From NCBI GenBank assembly GCA_913063125.1, contig CAJXZM010000056.1, positions 1 through 34,566 of the forward strand: a stretch of 34,566 nt of DNA. Direction: 5' to 3'. The notes under the pieces were generated by a model. That model was given only the letters and a program-made list of their open reading frames with translations, was not told the origin of the DNA and searched no databases. Origin of the DNA: an uncultured Gammaproteobacteria bacterium (GTDB lineage: Bacteria; Pseudomonadota; Gammaproteobacteria; Pseudomonadales; Ketobacteraceae). The position numbers were made by a program, and so were the translations under genes. This document shows positions 24,362 to 33,855 of this stretch, piece after piece (the first letter of the stretch is position 1; each line of letters opens with the position of its first letter).

Positions 24362-26188
24362 ATGACAATTAACTTTACTTCTAAAAAAACCATTATTGCT
24401 GCTATTTGTGGTGTGATTGGACTACTCATCAGCACTCTGGGTAGCGTATTGCTGCATCAACAACAGCAATACCAATCAACGCACCTTTCGTCCCTCGCGT
24501 ATTTAGATGCTGCGTTACATGAACTCACAACATTTACGCCAAAAAGGCTGGTTTCAGACGAGCTAAGCTTTCAACGCTTTCGAGAGCTCAATAGCTCTGT
24601 GGTCACTCAATTCCAACGCTTAAAATATGGGAACAATAGCCAGGGTGTTTCAGCACTTTCCGAAAACGATAGTCCATCCGTCGCATCACTATTAAGTGAT
24701 GGAGAAAAACTACTCGCAGGGTTTGGCACGTTGATTCAGTCTCGCAAAGACATCAATCAGTACCGTCAACACAATCAACGTCTGTTATCTGAAGCTAAGG
24801 GCTTAGTACAGGCAACAGAGGCTATTTCTGCTGCCAGCGAGCAACAATCGCTCTCGGCCACTCAAATGAAAGCGCTTGGTAAATTGACCCTGCTCGCCAA
24901 AGCGCAGCAGTACGACATACAACTTGCCCTACTCGCCATCGAAACCAATGCTGCCCCTCTTATTCGCAGTAGTAAAACACGACAACAACACGCACAGACC
25001 CTTATTCAACAATTAACGGCAAGCAACAATAAACTCGCCAATCCCGTGTTACGTCGTATGACCGTTAATATATCTGACCAGGTAAATCAGCATATTGATA
25101 CCGTATTATCATTATCCGGTGTGACAAATAACTATGATGCCCTTGAAAAGAATCTAAAATCGCTCGCATCAACCGTAAAGGCACTGTTAACCAGCGTGAG
25201 TGGAGCAAGCAATACTCTTGCTAGTGCATCCTTTATAGCGCAATTCATGGTAACGCTGGGAGCGCTAGCGGCTTGTGTGAGCTTCTTGTTTGCCGGACTT
25301 TGGATAAAGGAAGGGCACTCAGCTGATAATAAGGCAGCTGGGGCATCAACAAACGCAGAGAAACAAACCTCCTCCTTGGAAGGCAGCAGCGCTAGCAAAA
25401 AAAGCAAACCCAACGAGAACACCCAGCAACGAAAACAAATCATCACGGAGAAAAACCAGCTTATCCACGATATTCAACCCATCGTTGATGGTGTATTTTA
25501 CGTGGATGCTAATGAGCAGGCTGAAACGACTGGGGAAATCGCGAAAACGTTTAATGGTGCTCGACGATCTATCGTTAAACGGTTACAGCTCGTTCAACAA
25601 GAAGTGACTCGACTGCAACAGTTACAACATCAATCGCCTACAGACTCTTCTGTTAACAATAATAGCAATACTCATTCAGCGCGAGATGCAGATAGTTCTA
25701 ACGCACCATCTTCTGCGCTCTCTTCTACAATCGCTACTGCACCCGCTACGGCGCTTCCTACGGTTTCCTCTTCTGCACTTTCATCGCCACCGTCTATCTC
25801 TGCGCTCTTTGATATTAAATCCTGTGTCGATATTACTTTTGAAACCCAAACAAAAATTGAACAAATCAAACGTCTTTATTCATCAGATAATAAGGCGTTA
25901 AATACCGCGTCAGCGACATCGCAAACAGAACAGCAGATAACCGCATTAATGGAATGCCAGGATCATTTACGGGTGCGCCTTAGAGATCTGCAAATGTTGG
26001 TTGATCAACACCTTATTAACCCCACACCGGCCAATGCAGAACCCCACGCTGAGGTATCCGCAGCAGCAACAGCGACAACCGTGGATCTTGAGCGCTTATC
26101 ACGCCTGGTTCATAGCTTTCAGCTGACAGAAGTACCACGCGCTCGAAAAATGCGAAAACCTACCCCGCAACCTGCCCCCTCGCTCTAA
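24362..26188 (+). CDS. PilJ-like membrane sensor without a methyl-accepting signalling hairpin
   Basis: A 608-residue bitopic protein. A membrane helix (about 10-28) is followed by a periplasmic helical region with PilJ-like features (LFxRFRELNSSVVTQFQRLKYG-like, about 30-285), a second helix (about 290-313) and a cytoplasmic part. The cytoplasmic segment from about 365 (IVDGVFYVDANEQAETTGEI, then AKTFNGARRSIVKRL) resembles the HAMP-like linker of PilJ. The last residues (SRLVHSFQLTEVP) resemble the PilJ C-terminal tail. Between them I see Ser/Thr/Ala-rich low complexity, not the EAARAGE...GFAVVA signalling tip of chemoreceptors. It is divergent from the pilus operon and 27 bases upstream of the effector-like module. 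The PilJ relation is an inference from pattern. Confidence 0.5.
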   Translation: MTINFTSKKTIIAAICGVIGLLISTLGSVLLHQQQQYQSTHLSSLAYLDAALHELTTFTPKRLVSDELSFQRFRELNSSVVTQFQRLKYGNNSQGVSALSENDSPSVASLLSDGEKLLAGFGTLIQSRKDINQYRQHNQRLLSEAKGLVQATEAISAASEQQSLSATQMKALGKLTLLAKAQQYDIQLALLAIETNAAPLIRSSKTRQQHAQTLIQQLTASNNKLANPVLRRMTVNISDQVNQHIDTVLSLSGVTNNYDALEKNLKSLASTVKALLTSVSGASNTLASASFIAQFMVTLGALAACVSFLFAGLWIKEGHSADNKAAGASTNAEKQTSSLEGSSASKKSKPNENTQQRKQIITEKNQLIHDIQPIVDGVFYVDANEQAETTGEIAKTFNGARRSIVKRLQLVQQEVTRLQQLQHQSPTDSSVNNNSNTHSARDADSSNAPSSALSSTIATAPATALPTVSSSALSSPPSISALFDIKSCVDITFETQTKIEQIKRLYSSDNKALNTASATSQTEQQITALMECQDHLRVRLRDLQMLVDQHLINPTPANAEPHAEVSAAATATTVDLERLSRLVHSFQLTEVPRARKMRKPTPQPAPSL

Positions 26189-26214
26189 TACCAGTTCCAA
26201 CAGAAGGAAAAACC

Positions 26215-28062
26215 ATGGCTACTTCCGTATTCGTTGATACTGTTCATTATGACTTTATGGGCTTACACGACAACACGCAGTCTGACGATGAACCGATGGT
26301 GTTTCACCATCGCGCCGACATTGAGACCTTTGTCGAAAAAGCCATTGAAGCTGATCGCTCTGAGCTGCACCAACTGGCTGGCGACCCCACCATATCGCCC
26401 TTAGATACTGCCGCGTTGTTAGAGGTTGTTTCAACACAAATAGAAAACGGTGCGTTACGTGTCCAGCAAAATGCCAGTGGTAATTTTGGTGGCGGCGGTG
26501 GTGGTGGTGGCTCATCAAACGGAGCAAGTCACGCTCCTTCGGCAGATGTGGACCGAGAACTGCTGAGCAGCATCAGTGACCGTTACAGTTCTGATATGAA
26601 AACCTTTATTGCCTCTCATAAAAACAACTATGATAAATTTGGCGGAATCAAATCAGAGTTTCTAACACAGGATAGTGCCTCAAGTACCCCGGCACCATCA
26701 ACAACCTCCTCACCTGCCCCCTCTCCAACACCTCTGCCACCGAATACTCAGCAAGAGTTACGCTATAAAATTGTTGTCGAGATTGCAGGGCATCACCCGT
26801 GCGCAAAACAGCTCATTGAAATCAACGCGCTGTCAACGGATAAAAGCGCTCCACGTGAGCAACAAGCACAACAGAACCGAGGTGTTAACCATAACCGAGA
26901 CAACCACCGAGGCGTTGTTGAGTTTAAGAAACTACCCAACACCCCGCGTGACTTAGCCCTCATTATCCCCACTTCAGGCTATGGTTCGAATATTCGTCTG
27001 CCCCTAAATACCACGGTAGCGCCCAACGATAATCAAACAGAAAAAGCGGAATGGGATAATGTTATCGTACCCGTAAAGCCTTTAGCGTACGTAACCAAAG
27101 AAAACCAAAAACAACAAGCCGATGTATTAAAACCAGGTTGGATCTATATCTTTTGGCGTGGCAAGTTATGGCGTGAATTAGAAGTTAAGAAGAACCAAGC
27201 ATTACGCGATGTGAACGTTGAATACTATCGACGTAACTGGAACGGTGATTTTGGACAAGAGGCCGAGCGCGAAGCCGAAGGCCATTGGCAAACCGCCGCA
27301 TGGGTTCCCTATAAACTGAATGGGGAAATACAATCCGGCAACAATGCCCCATTGATGATGTATAGCGAAAGCCAACTTGATTGGCCCTATGTTGAATCAT
27401 TAGAAGCGGATAATGCAAAACTGTTAGAAGTGGCATCTAAGCTTGACCTAACCGCCTATAGCCAGGATAAACATTTTAAAAATGCCGCAGGTGATATGGG
27501 CAGTATTGAGGATGCGTTGTTGGATCAGTATTTTGATCCAGAAGAACATGAATATCTGGTGGTAAGTGAGAAAGGAAAAGACTTGAGGGGGTATCGAGAT
27601 ACGTTGGTGCCGGTGGTGTATCTTCCTGTCGCTAAAGATAAGTTTATTCTTTGTGTTCAAGATGATAAAGGTAAAAAATTGCGTAATAAAAAAGTGACTT
27701 TCGATCTTGGCGGAAGAACCATTGATGATGTTACTGACCGCAATGGAATAATCGAGATAACATTGAAAGATGGAGATTCTATTAATGGTACGTTTCAGTT
27801 ATTTGACGATGAAGCATTGTTAAATAGCAGTCACCAAGGAAAGATAGAAATGGCGCAGGGTTTAATTGAAGACGTATCTACTGTCAAAGGCCAGCAAACC
27901 CGTTTTAATAATTTGGGTTATAACGCTGGTGTTGTTGATGGTATTAACGGTAAAAAAACCAAAGCGGCGGCAACAAGTTTCCAGCGCGACAATGCACTAG
28001 GTGTTGATGGTATTTGCGGCCCTAAAACTCAGGCTAAACTCAAGAAAATTTACAAGCAATAG
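26215..28062 (+). CDS. Peptidoglycan-binding, T6SS-associated-like protein
   Basis: A 615-residue protein without a signal peptide. The N-terminal region is not recognised and holds an eight-Gly run (about 92-99) and a Ser/Pro/Thr-rich linker (about 155-180). A central segment LKPGWIYIFWRGKLWREL (about 305-322) recalls the VasX N-terminal type of T6SS effector. Next comes a transthyretin/Ig-like stretch (about 481-535, DDKGKKLRNKKVTFDLGG...TDRNGII) and finally a PG_binding_1 domain (about 559-612) with QQTRFNNLGYNAGVVDGING and VDGICGPKTQAKLKKIY. An AAGGA site lies 6 bases before the ATG. It heads a tight cluster with the next four genes. Role inferred: a T6SS cargo, adaptor or effector that binds cell wall. 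Confidence 0.6.
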   Translation: MATSVFVDTVHYDFMGLHDNTQSDDEPMVFHHRADIETFVEKAIEADRSELHQLAGDPTISPLDTAALLEVVSTQIENGALRVQQNASGNFGGGGGGGGSSNGASHAPSADVDRELLSSISDRYSSDMKTFIASHKNNYDKFGGIKSEFLTQDSASSTPAPSTTSSPAPSPTPLPPNTQQELRYKIVVEIAGHHPCAKQLIEINALSTDKSAPREQQAQQNRGVNHNRDNHRGVVEFKKLPNTPRDLALIIPTSGYGSNIRLPLNTTVAPNDNQTEKAEWDNVIVPVKPLAYVTKENQKQQADVLKPGWIYIFWRGKLWRELEVKKNQALRDVNVEYYRRNWNGDFGQEAEREAEGHWQTAAWVPYKLNGEIQSGNNAPLMMYSESQLDWPYVESLEADNAKLLEVASKLDLTAYSQDKHFKNAAGDMGSIEDALLDQYFDPEEHEYLVVSEKGKDLRGYRDTLVPVVYLPVAKDKFILCVQDDKGKKLRNKKVTFDLGGRTIDDVTDRNGIIEITLKDGDSINGTFQLFDDEALLNSSHQGKIEMAQGLIEDVSTVKGQQTRFNNLGYNAGVVDGINGKKTKAAATSFQRDNALGVDGICGPKTQAKLKKIYKQ

Positions 28063-28072
28063 GTTCAAGGAT

Positions 28073-28342
28073 ATGACAAAACAATTACCGGATATGGTTT
28101 TTTCGAAAAACAAGGTAAATATCCTTGTTATACGGTCTGATGGTGATGTAGAAATCGAGCTCAAAACACCTGATGGCGAACCTGTTTCGGGGGCTAGTTA
28201 TTTAATCAGAAAACTAGACGGCGAGGAAATAACCGGAAGGCTCAATGATAACGGTTACGCAAAAGTTGTATCAGATAATTTAGCAGGAGCAACGATTGAG
28301 TTTGAAGAAGGTCGTGCTCTATCAGAACAAAAGGTAGGCTAA
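28073..28342 (+). CDS. Small transthyretin/Ig-like protein
   Basis: An 89-residue protein. Residues about 25-75 carry LKTPDGEPVSGASYLIRKLD, then GRLNDNGYAKV and an acidic end; this is the pattern of the small Ig/carboxypeptidase-regulatory-like domain often attached to VgrG and other T6SS components. No signal peptide is seen. I chose the ATG at 28073, 11 bases after the previous stop; the AAGG sequence is only 1-2 bases away, so initiation may be coupled. An earlier in-frame ATG at 28001 would overlap the previous gene by about 60 bases. Function unknown; chaperone or adaptor are possibilities. Confidence 0.65.
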   Translation: MTKQLPDMVFSKNKVNILVIRSDGDVEIELKTPDGEPVSGASYLIRKLDGEEITGRLNDNGYAKVVSDNLAGATIEFEEGRALSEQKVG

Positions 28343-28389
28343 AAGGCTAGTCGAAAGCATATCGTGGCGAGATAACGGAACAGGAAAAA

Positions 28390-31300
28390 ATGATGGAAAC
28401 TGAAACAAAAGACTACTATGCGCTTTACGATGAACTGTATTATCTGCTAGGAAAAATAAGTTTAATAAATCGCTTATCGGAAAACCTACAACTTAAAAAA
28501 AATGATGTCTTGGAGGGTATTCAGCAAGTAAAAAAAGACAACATTCCTAAAGCGAAAGTCCAAGCCGCTAAAACAAAATCAGAAGAACTGAAATGGCAAG
28601 ATTTCGAAATCCGAAGTTTGCAACAAAAAATACGTTCAAAAAAATACACCATTGAAGTGCAGTCAAACGAAGACGACTTGGAAGATTATGAAGTCAGGGA
28701 GCTACAGCGCTTCAAACGAGAGGTACTAGAGCTAGGAACCCGATTGGCAACAATGCAAGCATCCTATCAGCAACTGTTGGACAAAGACCTTGACTACACG
28801 TTCTATATTAAAAAGGACTGGGTGTTAGAACAATCGTTGGAAGACATCACTAAGCAAGAAAAAGCGTACGAGCTCCAGCTGAGTATACTGCATGAGAGTT
28901 TACAAGCGCTAGAAACTCAGCACGGTGTTATCATTGAAAAAGAAGACGGGACGTATGTCTCTGCTGGTGATGCTGCGACTACATTTATTACAAATCGCAG
29001 AACACAAGCCTCAGATAATTTCAAAAAGACAATCACAAATCTTGACAAGAAAATTAAAGCTGCATTTGAAAAAGAAAAAACAACCGATTTCCTAGAAACG
29101 CAGGATAGGTACAAGACCCTTCTCAAACATCATTACAGAGATTGTAATATTACCCGAGAAGCGGTTCTCTATAATCTTTGTGTTAGAAAGGCTAAAACCC
29201 AAACCATCAAGGATTTTGACAAGGATCAGGCTGAACGGCAAGCGGCTCAAGAAAAAGCTAAGGGTAAAGACAGAAGAGCTGTTGGAAAAGAAATACGCCA
29301 CGATAAACGCGCTAATTTGAAAGCCCACTTTTCTTCTATTCAAGAACAATACGCGACTATTCCAAAAAAAACAGCACCCATCCGATTAAAATACAAGGAT
29401 GCAGTCGGTGGTATGGTCAAAAATACCCGTGTTGTTTGCTGGCAATACGTCGGCGATACAGATATGCCGTCAATATACAGCCAATCCCCTGGACGAATAC
29501 ATTCTGTTTTTCACGCTAAAACTGATGAATACGGATTTTTACGCGGTATTCGCAACCTTATACACGTCCCCAAAGATGCCCGTTCGAAATATATGAGCTA
29601 TTCGATAAGTAAAAATGCTCTACATACTTTTTCAGTGAACGTTCATAAGCAGAAAGCATCGCCCATGCAGAGTGGGAGTGACACCAAGCTCTTTTCTCTT
29701 ATGGATAACGATCACCTGTTAACGTTGGAAATCGGAACACGATACGGATTTATGATAGTGCCAACAGACTGTGATTTTAAGACCGATGATCTTATGGCAT
29801 TAGCAACAGAGGATCATGAAAATTCGCCTGAAAGCGGCCCTGTAGCCACCATTTATACCATAGAGGGTGGCCAAGGCGTTATGCAGTCAACGGAGGTGTA
29901 TTGCACATTGCCAGGCTGGACTGTACGTATCAAGAGCGTCGTTCAGGAAATACGTCTGTGGCAGAAACGGTATCAAAAAACGGTAGAGCATCGAGTAAGA
30001 GACCTTTCCGTTTTAAGCGAGATGCAACAATGCGCGGATATTAATCTAAAGTACCCAGGTACTGAGATAAGCAAGGACGAACTTAGAGAAAGAGAAGAGT
30101 TACCCCTAGCCTTGGATGTGATGCGGTCACATATTAGTGGCTTGTTAGAAACTCCAGATGAGTTTCATAGTCCCGAACATAAAGGTTATGAAGATCAGGT
30201 AAATCGTCTTGCTAGAAAGCTCATGAAAATGCTGAATAGTGATGAACTTCAGCAAGAGTTTTTGCGCTATCAGGATTATGTTGTTTCTCAATTGGATGAT
30301 GGTATTGAGCCAGACGGTGATATTGATATCGCTGGTCCAGATATGGTGCTAGAAGTTAATTGGCAGTACTTTTTTACGGTATTGCAAGAAGCATTGGGAA
30401 TATTGGGGACAACAAAGCAGCGTGAAGAAGTAGAAAAGACATGGGTAAAACCTGCGCTGGAGTATGTGGGGAGTCAGGGGCATTTTAAAGAAGTGGATCT
30501 CGGAGAGTTTCCCTCTTTAGCCAAAGATGAAAAATTACCTATGTTTGAGGGGGTTGCCCGCGACCTTGGGGCATATGGCGAGGTTAGTTATCAAGGGGCG
30601 GAAACATTACCAACTCAAATAATGGGGGCTTGGCACGCGCTTAGTGAGAACAAGGCGCTTGCGGATGTGTTGTTTCATCGGTTACCTGGCCCTCCTTCGT
30701 TGATGATGGTTGTGCTGGATGTATACGGGGCTTATGTAAGTCGCTATATGTATCGTAACCAAGGCAGCACTCCGGGGTTTAACATGCGGGTGTTGATTAA
30801 TGGCTTGGGTTACTTGATGGGGTCGTCATTTTTAGAAAAACGGACGGTACTTGTACAACATTTGTTAATTCAGAATCTGCGTTTAACGGTGATGACGGGG
30901 AATATAAAACTCACGGTAACTGTTGAGAAAACTCTGTCGGAGGCGGCGAAAGTATCTCAAAGCTATATAATGGGAATCTTTAAAAATGATTCTGCTGCTG
31001 ACGGCTTCTATAATCGCGCAGTGAAGGGGTTCGGTAGCGACGCAGTTAAGCGTATCGCCACTGGTTATAGTGGCAGCGTGGCATTGCTTGGGCTTGTTGG
31101 TCGAGTGTCCGCTCTACAAGGGCTCGCGGAACTGGAGGAACAACTACGGCAAAACCCAGAAAACCAAAGACCTCTATTAACGGGCATTAATATCATATTG
31201 GGTGCGGCAAGTGCATCGGCGAATACTTACAGTTTTATGGTGAACCGTACCGTCGCTGGAGGAAAGCTGCATCAAAACCTCACCTCACTGGCAGGGATGT

Positions 31301-32112
31301 CCGTGAGTAAAGGTGGGATAGCGAACTTCTGCGATCGCTTTGCCCATGTCTTGGGCTACTTTGCGGCATTGGATGCTGCTCTGATGGCTGAAGAGGCGTA
31401 TAATTCCGCCCGATATGAAACGGCAACCAAGGAGCTACTCAATAGCGCATCGCTTGTCGCATTAACACTTGGCTCTCAATTACTGGCTCGTGGTGGCATT
31501 GTCATGGTTGCCGGTTTTATTCCTGGTGTTGGGGTTACCTTGTTGGTGGCCGGGGTACTGGTTCAAGTGGCAGTTGTGACGTGGGACTTTTGGATAGATC
31601 AGCTTAAGTCATCCATACAGATACGCTACAGCAAAGCTTATCGAGTATTACAGGGCTCTCCCAATTTATCGGAATATGAGGGCAAGTCACACTGGCAGAG
31701 AGTTGCTTACCCTGGATTGCAGCGGCCCATGGAACTATTGATGGAAAATGACGAGTATATTGGCCCTTGGGGTATATGGGATACGTTAAGTTGGCATGCG
31801 GTAATACCGCTGTATTTACAACAGAGGGATAATCAATCATCCAAGACAGAGCAGATCGAGGCAGTAACCGAATATATTGATTTGGATGAAAAGCTGGTGA
31901 CGCAATTGATTCAATACTATGAGTCTAGCGAAACGCTACAAAGTGAGAAACCGATGGAAAAACTGCCTAACGGTATTTATCTTAAAGAAATGCTAGCGGC
32001 TCTGTCCGGTGGTGACTATAGCCCACACCCAGAAAACCACCCGACGGGTATTTTAGCGCAGCCAGAATTTAGAACCATTGCAACATTAAGTGGGCCAAAA
32101 TTTAGGATTTAA
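28390..32112 (+). CDS. Large coiled-coil protein with hydrophobic C-terminal segments; candidate T6SS pore-forming effector
   Basis: A 1240-residue protein, the largest in the window, of no family I recognise with certainty. The N-terminal part (about 25-320) is rich in Lys/Glu/Gln coiled-coil, the middle (about 320-560) is mixed, and hydrophobic segments appear around 890-910, 930-950 and especially 1015-1065 (SLVALTLGSQLLARGGIVMV then AGFIPGVGVTLLVAGVLVQV), followed by a soluble C-terminus. There is no signal peptide. Such a soluble body plus clustered hydrophobic segments near the C-terminus is known for T6SS pore-forming effectors (VasX-type). It lies in a tight module with a PG-binding protein and two Ig-like proteins. 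AGGA precedes the ATG. The two adjacent ATGs make the exact start uncertain by one codon. Confidence 0.5.
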   Translation: MMETETKDYYALYDELYYLLGKISLINRLSENLQLKKNDVLEGIQQVKKDNIPKAKVQAAKTKSEELKWQDFEIRSLQQKIRSKKYTIEVQSNEDDLEDYEVRELQRFKREVLELGTRLATMQASYQQLLDKDLDYTFYIKKDWVLEQSLEDITKQEKAYELQLSILHESLQALETQHGVIIEKEDGTYVSAGDAATTFITNRRTQASDNFKKTITNLDKKIKAAFEKEKTTDFLETQDRYKTLLKHHYRDCNITREAVLYNLCVRKAKTQTIKDFDKDQAERQAAQEKAKGKDRRAVGKEIRHDKRANLKAHFSSIQEQYATIPKKTAPIRLKYKDAVGGMVKNTRVVCWQYVGDTDMPSIYSQSPGRIHSVFHAKTDEYGFLRGIRNLIHVPKDARSKYMSYSISKNALHTFSVNVHKQKASPMQSGSDTKLFSLMDNDHLLTLEIGTRYGFMIVPTDCDFKTDDLMALATEDHENSPESGPVATIYTIEGGQGVMQSTEVYCTLPGWTVRIKSVVQEIRLWQKRYQKTVEHRVRDLSVLSEMQQCADINLKYPGTEISKDELREREELPLALDVMRSHISGLLETPDEFHSPEHKGYEDQVNRLARKLMKMLNSDELQQEFLRYQDYVVSQLDDGIEPDGDIDIAGPDMVLEVNWQYFFTVLQEALGILGTTKQREEVEKTWVKPALEYVGSQGHFKEVDLGEFPSLAKDEKLPMFEGVARDLGAYGEVSYQGAETLPTQIMGAWHALSENKALADVLFHRLPGPPSLMMVVLDVYGAYVSRYMYRNQGSTPGFNMRVLINGLGYLMGSSFLEKRTVLVQHLLIQNLRLTVMTGNIKLTVTVEKTLSEAAKVSQSYIMGIFKNDSAADGFYNRAVKGFGSDAVKRIATGYSGSVALLGLVGRVSALQGLAELEEQLRQNPENQRPLLTGINIILGAASASANTYSFMVNRTVAGGKLHQNLTSLAGMSVSKGGIANFCDRFAHVLGYFAALDAALMAEEAYNSARYETATKELLNSASLVALTLGSQLLARGGIVMVAGFIPGVGVTLLVAGVLVQVAVVTWDFWIDQLKSSIQIRYSKAYRVLQGSPNLSEYEGKSHWQRVAYPGLQRPMELLMENDEYIGPWGIWDTLSWHAVIPLYLQQRDNQSSKTEQIEAVTEYIDLDEKLVTQLIQYYESSETLQSEKPMEKLPNGIYLKEMLAALSGGDYSPHPENHPTGILAQPEFRTIATLSGPKFRI

Positions 32113-32114
32113 GT

Positions 32115-33851
32115 ATGACTATAAGAAAAGTGGCGTTTTTTTTAATTATTCTTCTGTGCTCAACAGAGGTATTGGCGAAGAAAAAGGAACTCCGCACTCC
32201 GTTTTATAACTTAGACTGGGCATTGATCGATCATCAAGAGTGGCCTACGTTAGTCGAATGGGTATATGGTGATAAGGGGCGCAAGAAACCAGGTCGGCGA
32301 GATGGTTGGATTTTAGGGAATATTTCCATGGGGTGGCAATGGATAGGAATTGAAGACCGCTGGGTGAGCTTTAAAAATGAGTATAACGAAATTGTGCGCT
32401 ATGATTTATGGGGCCCTTGGGCACAGGATGAATTGGGCAGTATTATCACTGACCGTCAGGGTCATGTTATCGCACTAACATCGCGAATGAAAAAGGGTTT
32501 TGATCTTAATACTCTCGCACAGTTTCCCTATTTAAAATATGTCAATTTAGCGAGTTATGAGGATATTGACCTCACAAACATAGCACTACCAAAGAGTTTG
32601 GAGCATATTGTTTTTCCCGCCAACGAAAAACTGCAAGGTCTACCCCGGTTAGCGACGCTACCCAATCTTAAAGGACTAGCACTGCATGGAGGTAAATACA
32701 ATTTGCGTGATCTTGTAACACTCCCAAAGCTATCTTTTTTATATATTTATGCCTCCTACCACATAAGGGATAAGAGTCACCCTCTTTATGGGCAGCCAAT
32801 CCATAATACGGAAGATCAAGAGTATATATTGCGTAACCTCAAGGGGCTGGTATCCGCAAGATTGGATAATATTGAAATGACTAACGAATTACTTGATACC
32901 TTTGCAAAAAACAATCCCGCGTTACGTTCTTTATTCATTGACGGGTCTACCGAAGTAAAGAAACTAGATAGCTTGAGTTTCACTAGATACATACCGTACT
33001 TGGAAACGTTAGAGATAGAGCGCTCCAAACTGTCAACACTCGCCAGCTTATCCCCTTTGCCAGAGCTGACAACGCTGATAATCCCTAATAATTCGTTAAC
33101 AGATATTAGTAAAATCATAAATTCCCCACAGCTCAAAAAAATCGATTTTCGCTATAACCGTATTACTGATATTTCTCCGTTGAATAGGCTGCAAAATCTT
33201 GAATGGGTCAACTTGCATTTCAATTGGTTCAACAAAATCAATGGTTTTAGTAATGCCAAGAATCTTAAATACCTAGATATTACGCAGAATAATATCAAGA
33301 CTACAAAGGGACTAGAGGTGGCAAGTGATCTTGAAACGTTGAAACTAGGAGATGCCTTAATTAAGAAACTGGAAGGCATAGAACATATGGACAAACTGAA
33401 AACACTCCATGTAGCTTATAGTAGCTTGAAGGATATAGAAGGCGTGCCACCTAATCTAGAAAAGTTCTGGGTATTTAACGATAACGGCACCTATGCAGAA
33501 TTCTCTAAAAACATGGATCCAATTACTTATGAAATATCGAACAAACACGAACGTGTAGGAACGATCTATAGCGATATAGAAACCTATTCAGGCCCCATTG
33601 ATATCAGTAATTTCTTGAAATTGAAAAAATTATACGATTATTACTGTAAAAGTTGTCTTATGAGGGAGGAGAACAAGGCGCTCAAAGAAAAAATGCTCAG
33701 CCAATTTGATGCGATCGGGGATCAGAAAAAAAAGGACAAAAAAACCAATTTCAAAACAGAAGAAGCACGCAGCAGATCTACTCTTCGAAAAATCAAAGCC
33801 GCATGGTTAACTTCAAAGAAAACGCCAACACTCAACGCACAGGGAATGTAA
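32115..33851 (+). CDS. Secreted leucine-rich-repeat protein
   Basis: A 578-residue exported protein. The signal peptide (MTIRKVAFFLIILLCSTEVLA) ends at about residue 21. The region of about 175-450 holds LRRs of the SDS22/internalin type, with repeats such as LETLEIERSKLSTLASLSPL, LTTLIIPNNSLTDISKI, LKKIDFRYNRITDISPL and LKYLDITQNNIKTTKGL. The C-terminus is charged and Lys-rich. Its ATG is 2 bases after the upstream stop, so it is translationally coupled to the 1240-residue protein. Periplasmic or surface location plus coupling make it a candidate immunity or adaptor protein for that gene. A role in binding host or prey is an alternative. Confidence 0.72.
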   Translation: MTIRKVAFFLIILLCSTEVLAKKKELRTPFYNLDWALIDHQEWPTLVEWVYGDKGRKKPGRRDGWILGNISMGWQWIGIEDRWVSFKNEYNEIVRYDLWGPWAQDELGSIITDRQGHVIALTSRMKKGFDLNTLAQFPYLKYVNLASYEDIDLTNIALPKSLEHIVFPANEKLQGLPRLATLPNLKGLALHGGKYNLRDLVTLPKLSFLYIYASYHIRDKSHPLYGQPIHNTEDQEYILRNLKGLVSARLDNIEMTNELLDTFAKNNPALRSLFIDGSTEVKKLDSLSFTRYIPYLETLEIERSKLSTLASLSPLPELTTLIIPNNSLTDISKIINSPQLKKIDFRYNRITDISPLNRLQNLEWVNLHFNWFNKINGFSNAKNLKYLDITQNNIKTTKGLEVASDLETLKLGDALIKKLEGIEHMDKLKTLHVAYSSLKDIEGVPPNLEKFWVFNDNGTYAEFSKNMDPITYEISNKHERVGTIYSDIETYSGPIDISNFLKLKKLYDYYCKSCLMREENKALKEKMLSQFDAIGDQKKKDKKTNFKTEEARSRSTLRKIKAAWLTSKKTPTLNAQGM

Positions 33852-33855
33852 TATT

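Noticed and set aside
26487..26515. Poly-Gly stretch (eight Gly) as another phase-variable tract
   Set aside because: Encoded by mixed GGT/GGC codons, so it is not a homopolymer and cannot slip as easily; the same applies to the Gly runs in the secretin (about 21945-22010).
28001..28072. Extended start for the 89-residue gene
   Set aside because: Would overlap the upstream gene by about 60 bases and add a non-conserved N-terminus; the ATG at 28073 is more natural.
32115..33851. LRR protein as an internalin-like invasion factor
   Set aside because: No LPxTG, GW or autotransporter anchor is seen and the organism is Gram-negative; the operon context points elsewhere.
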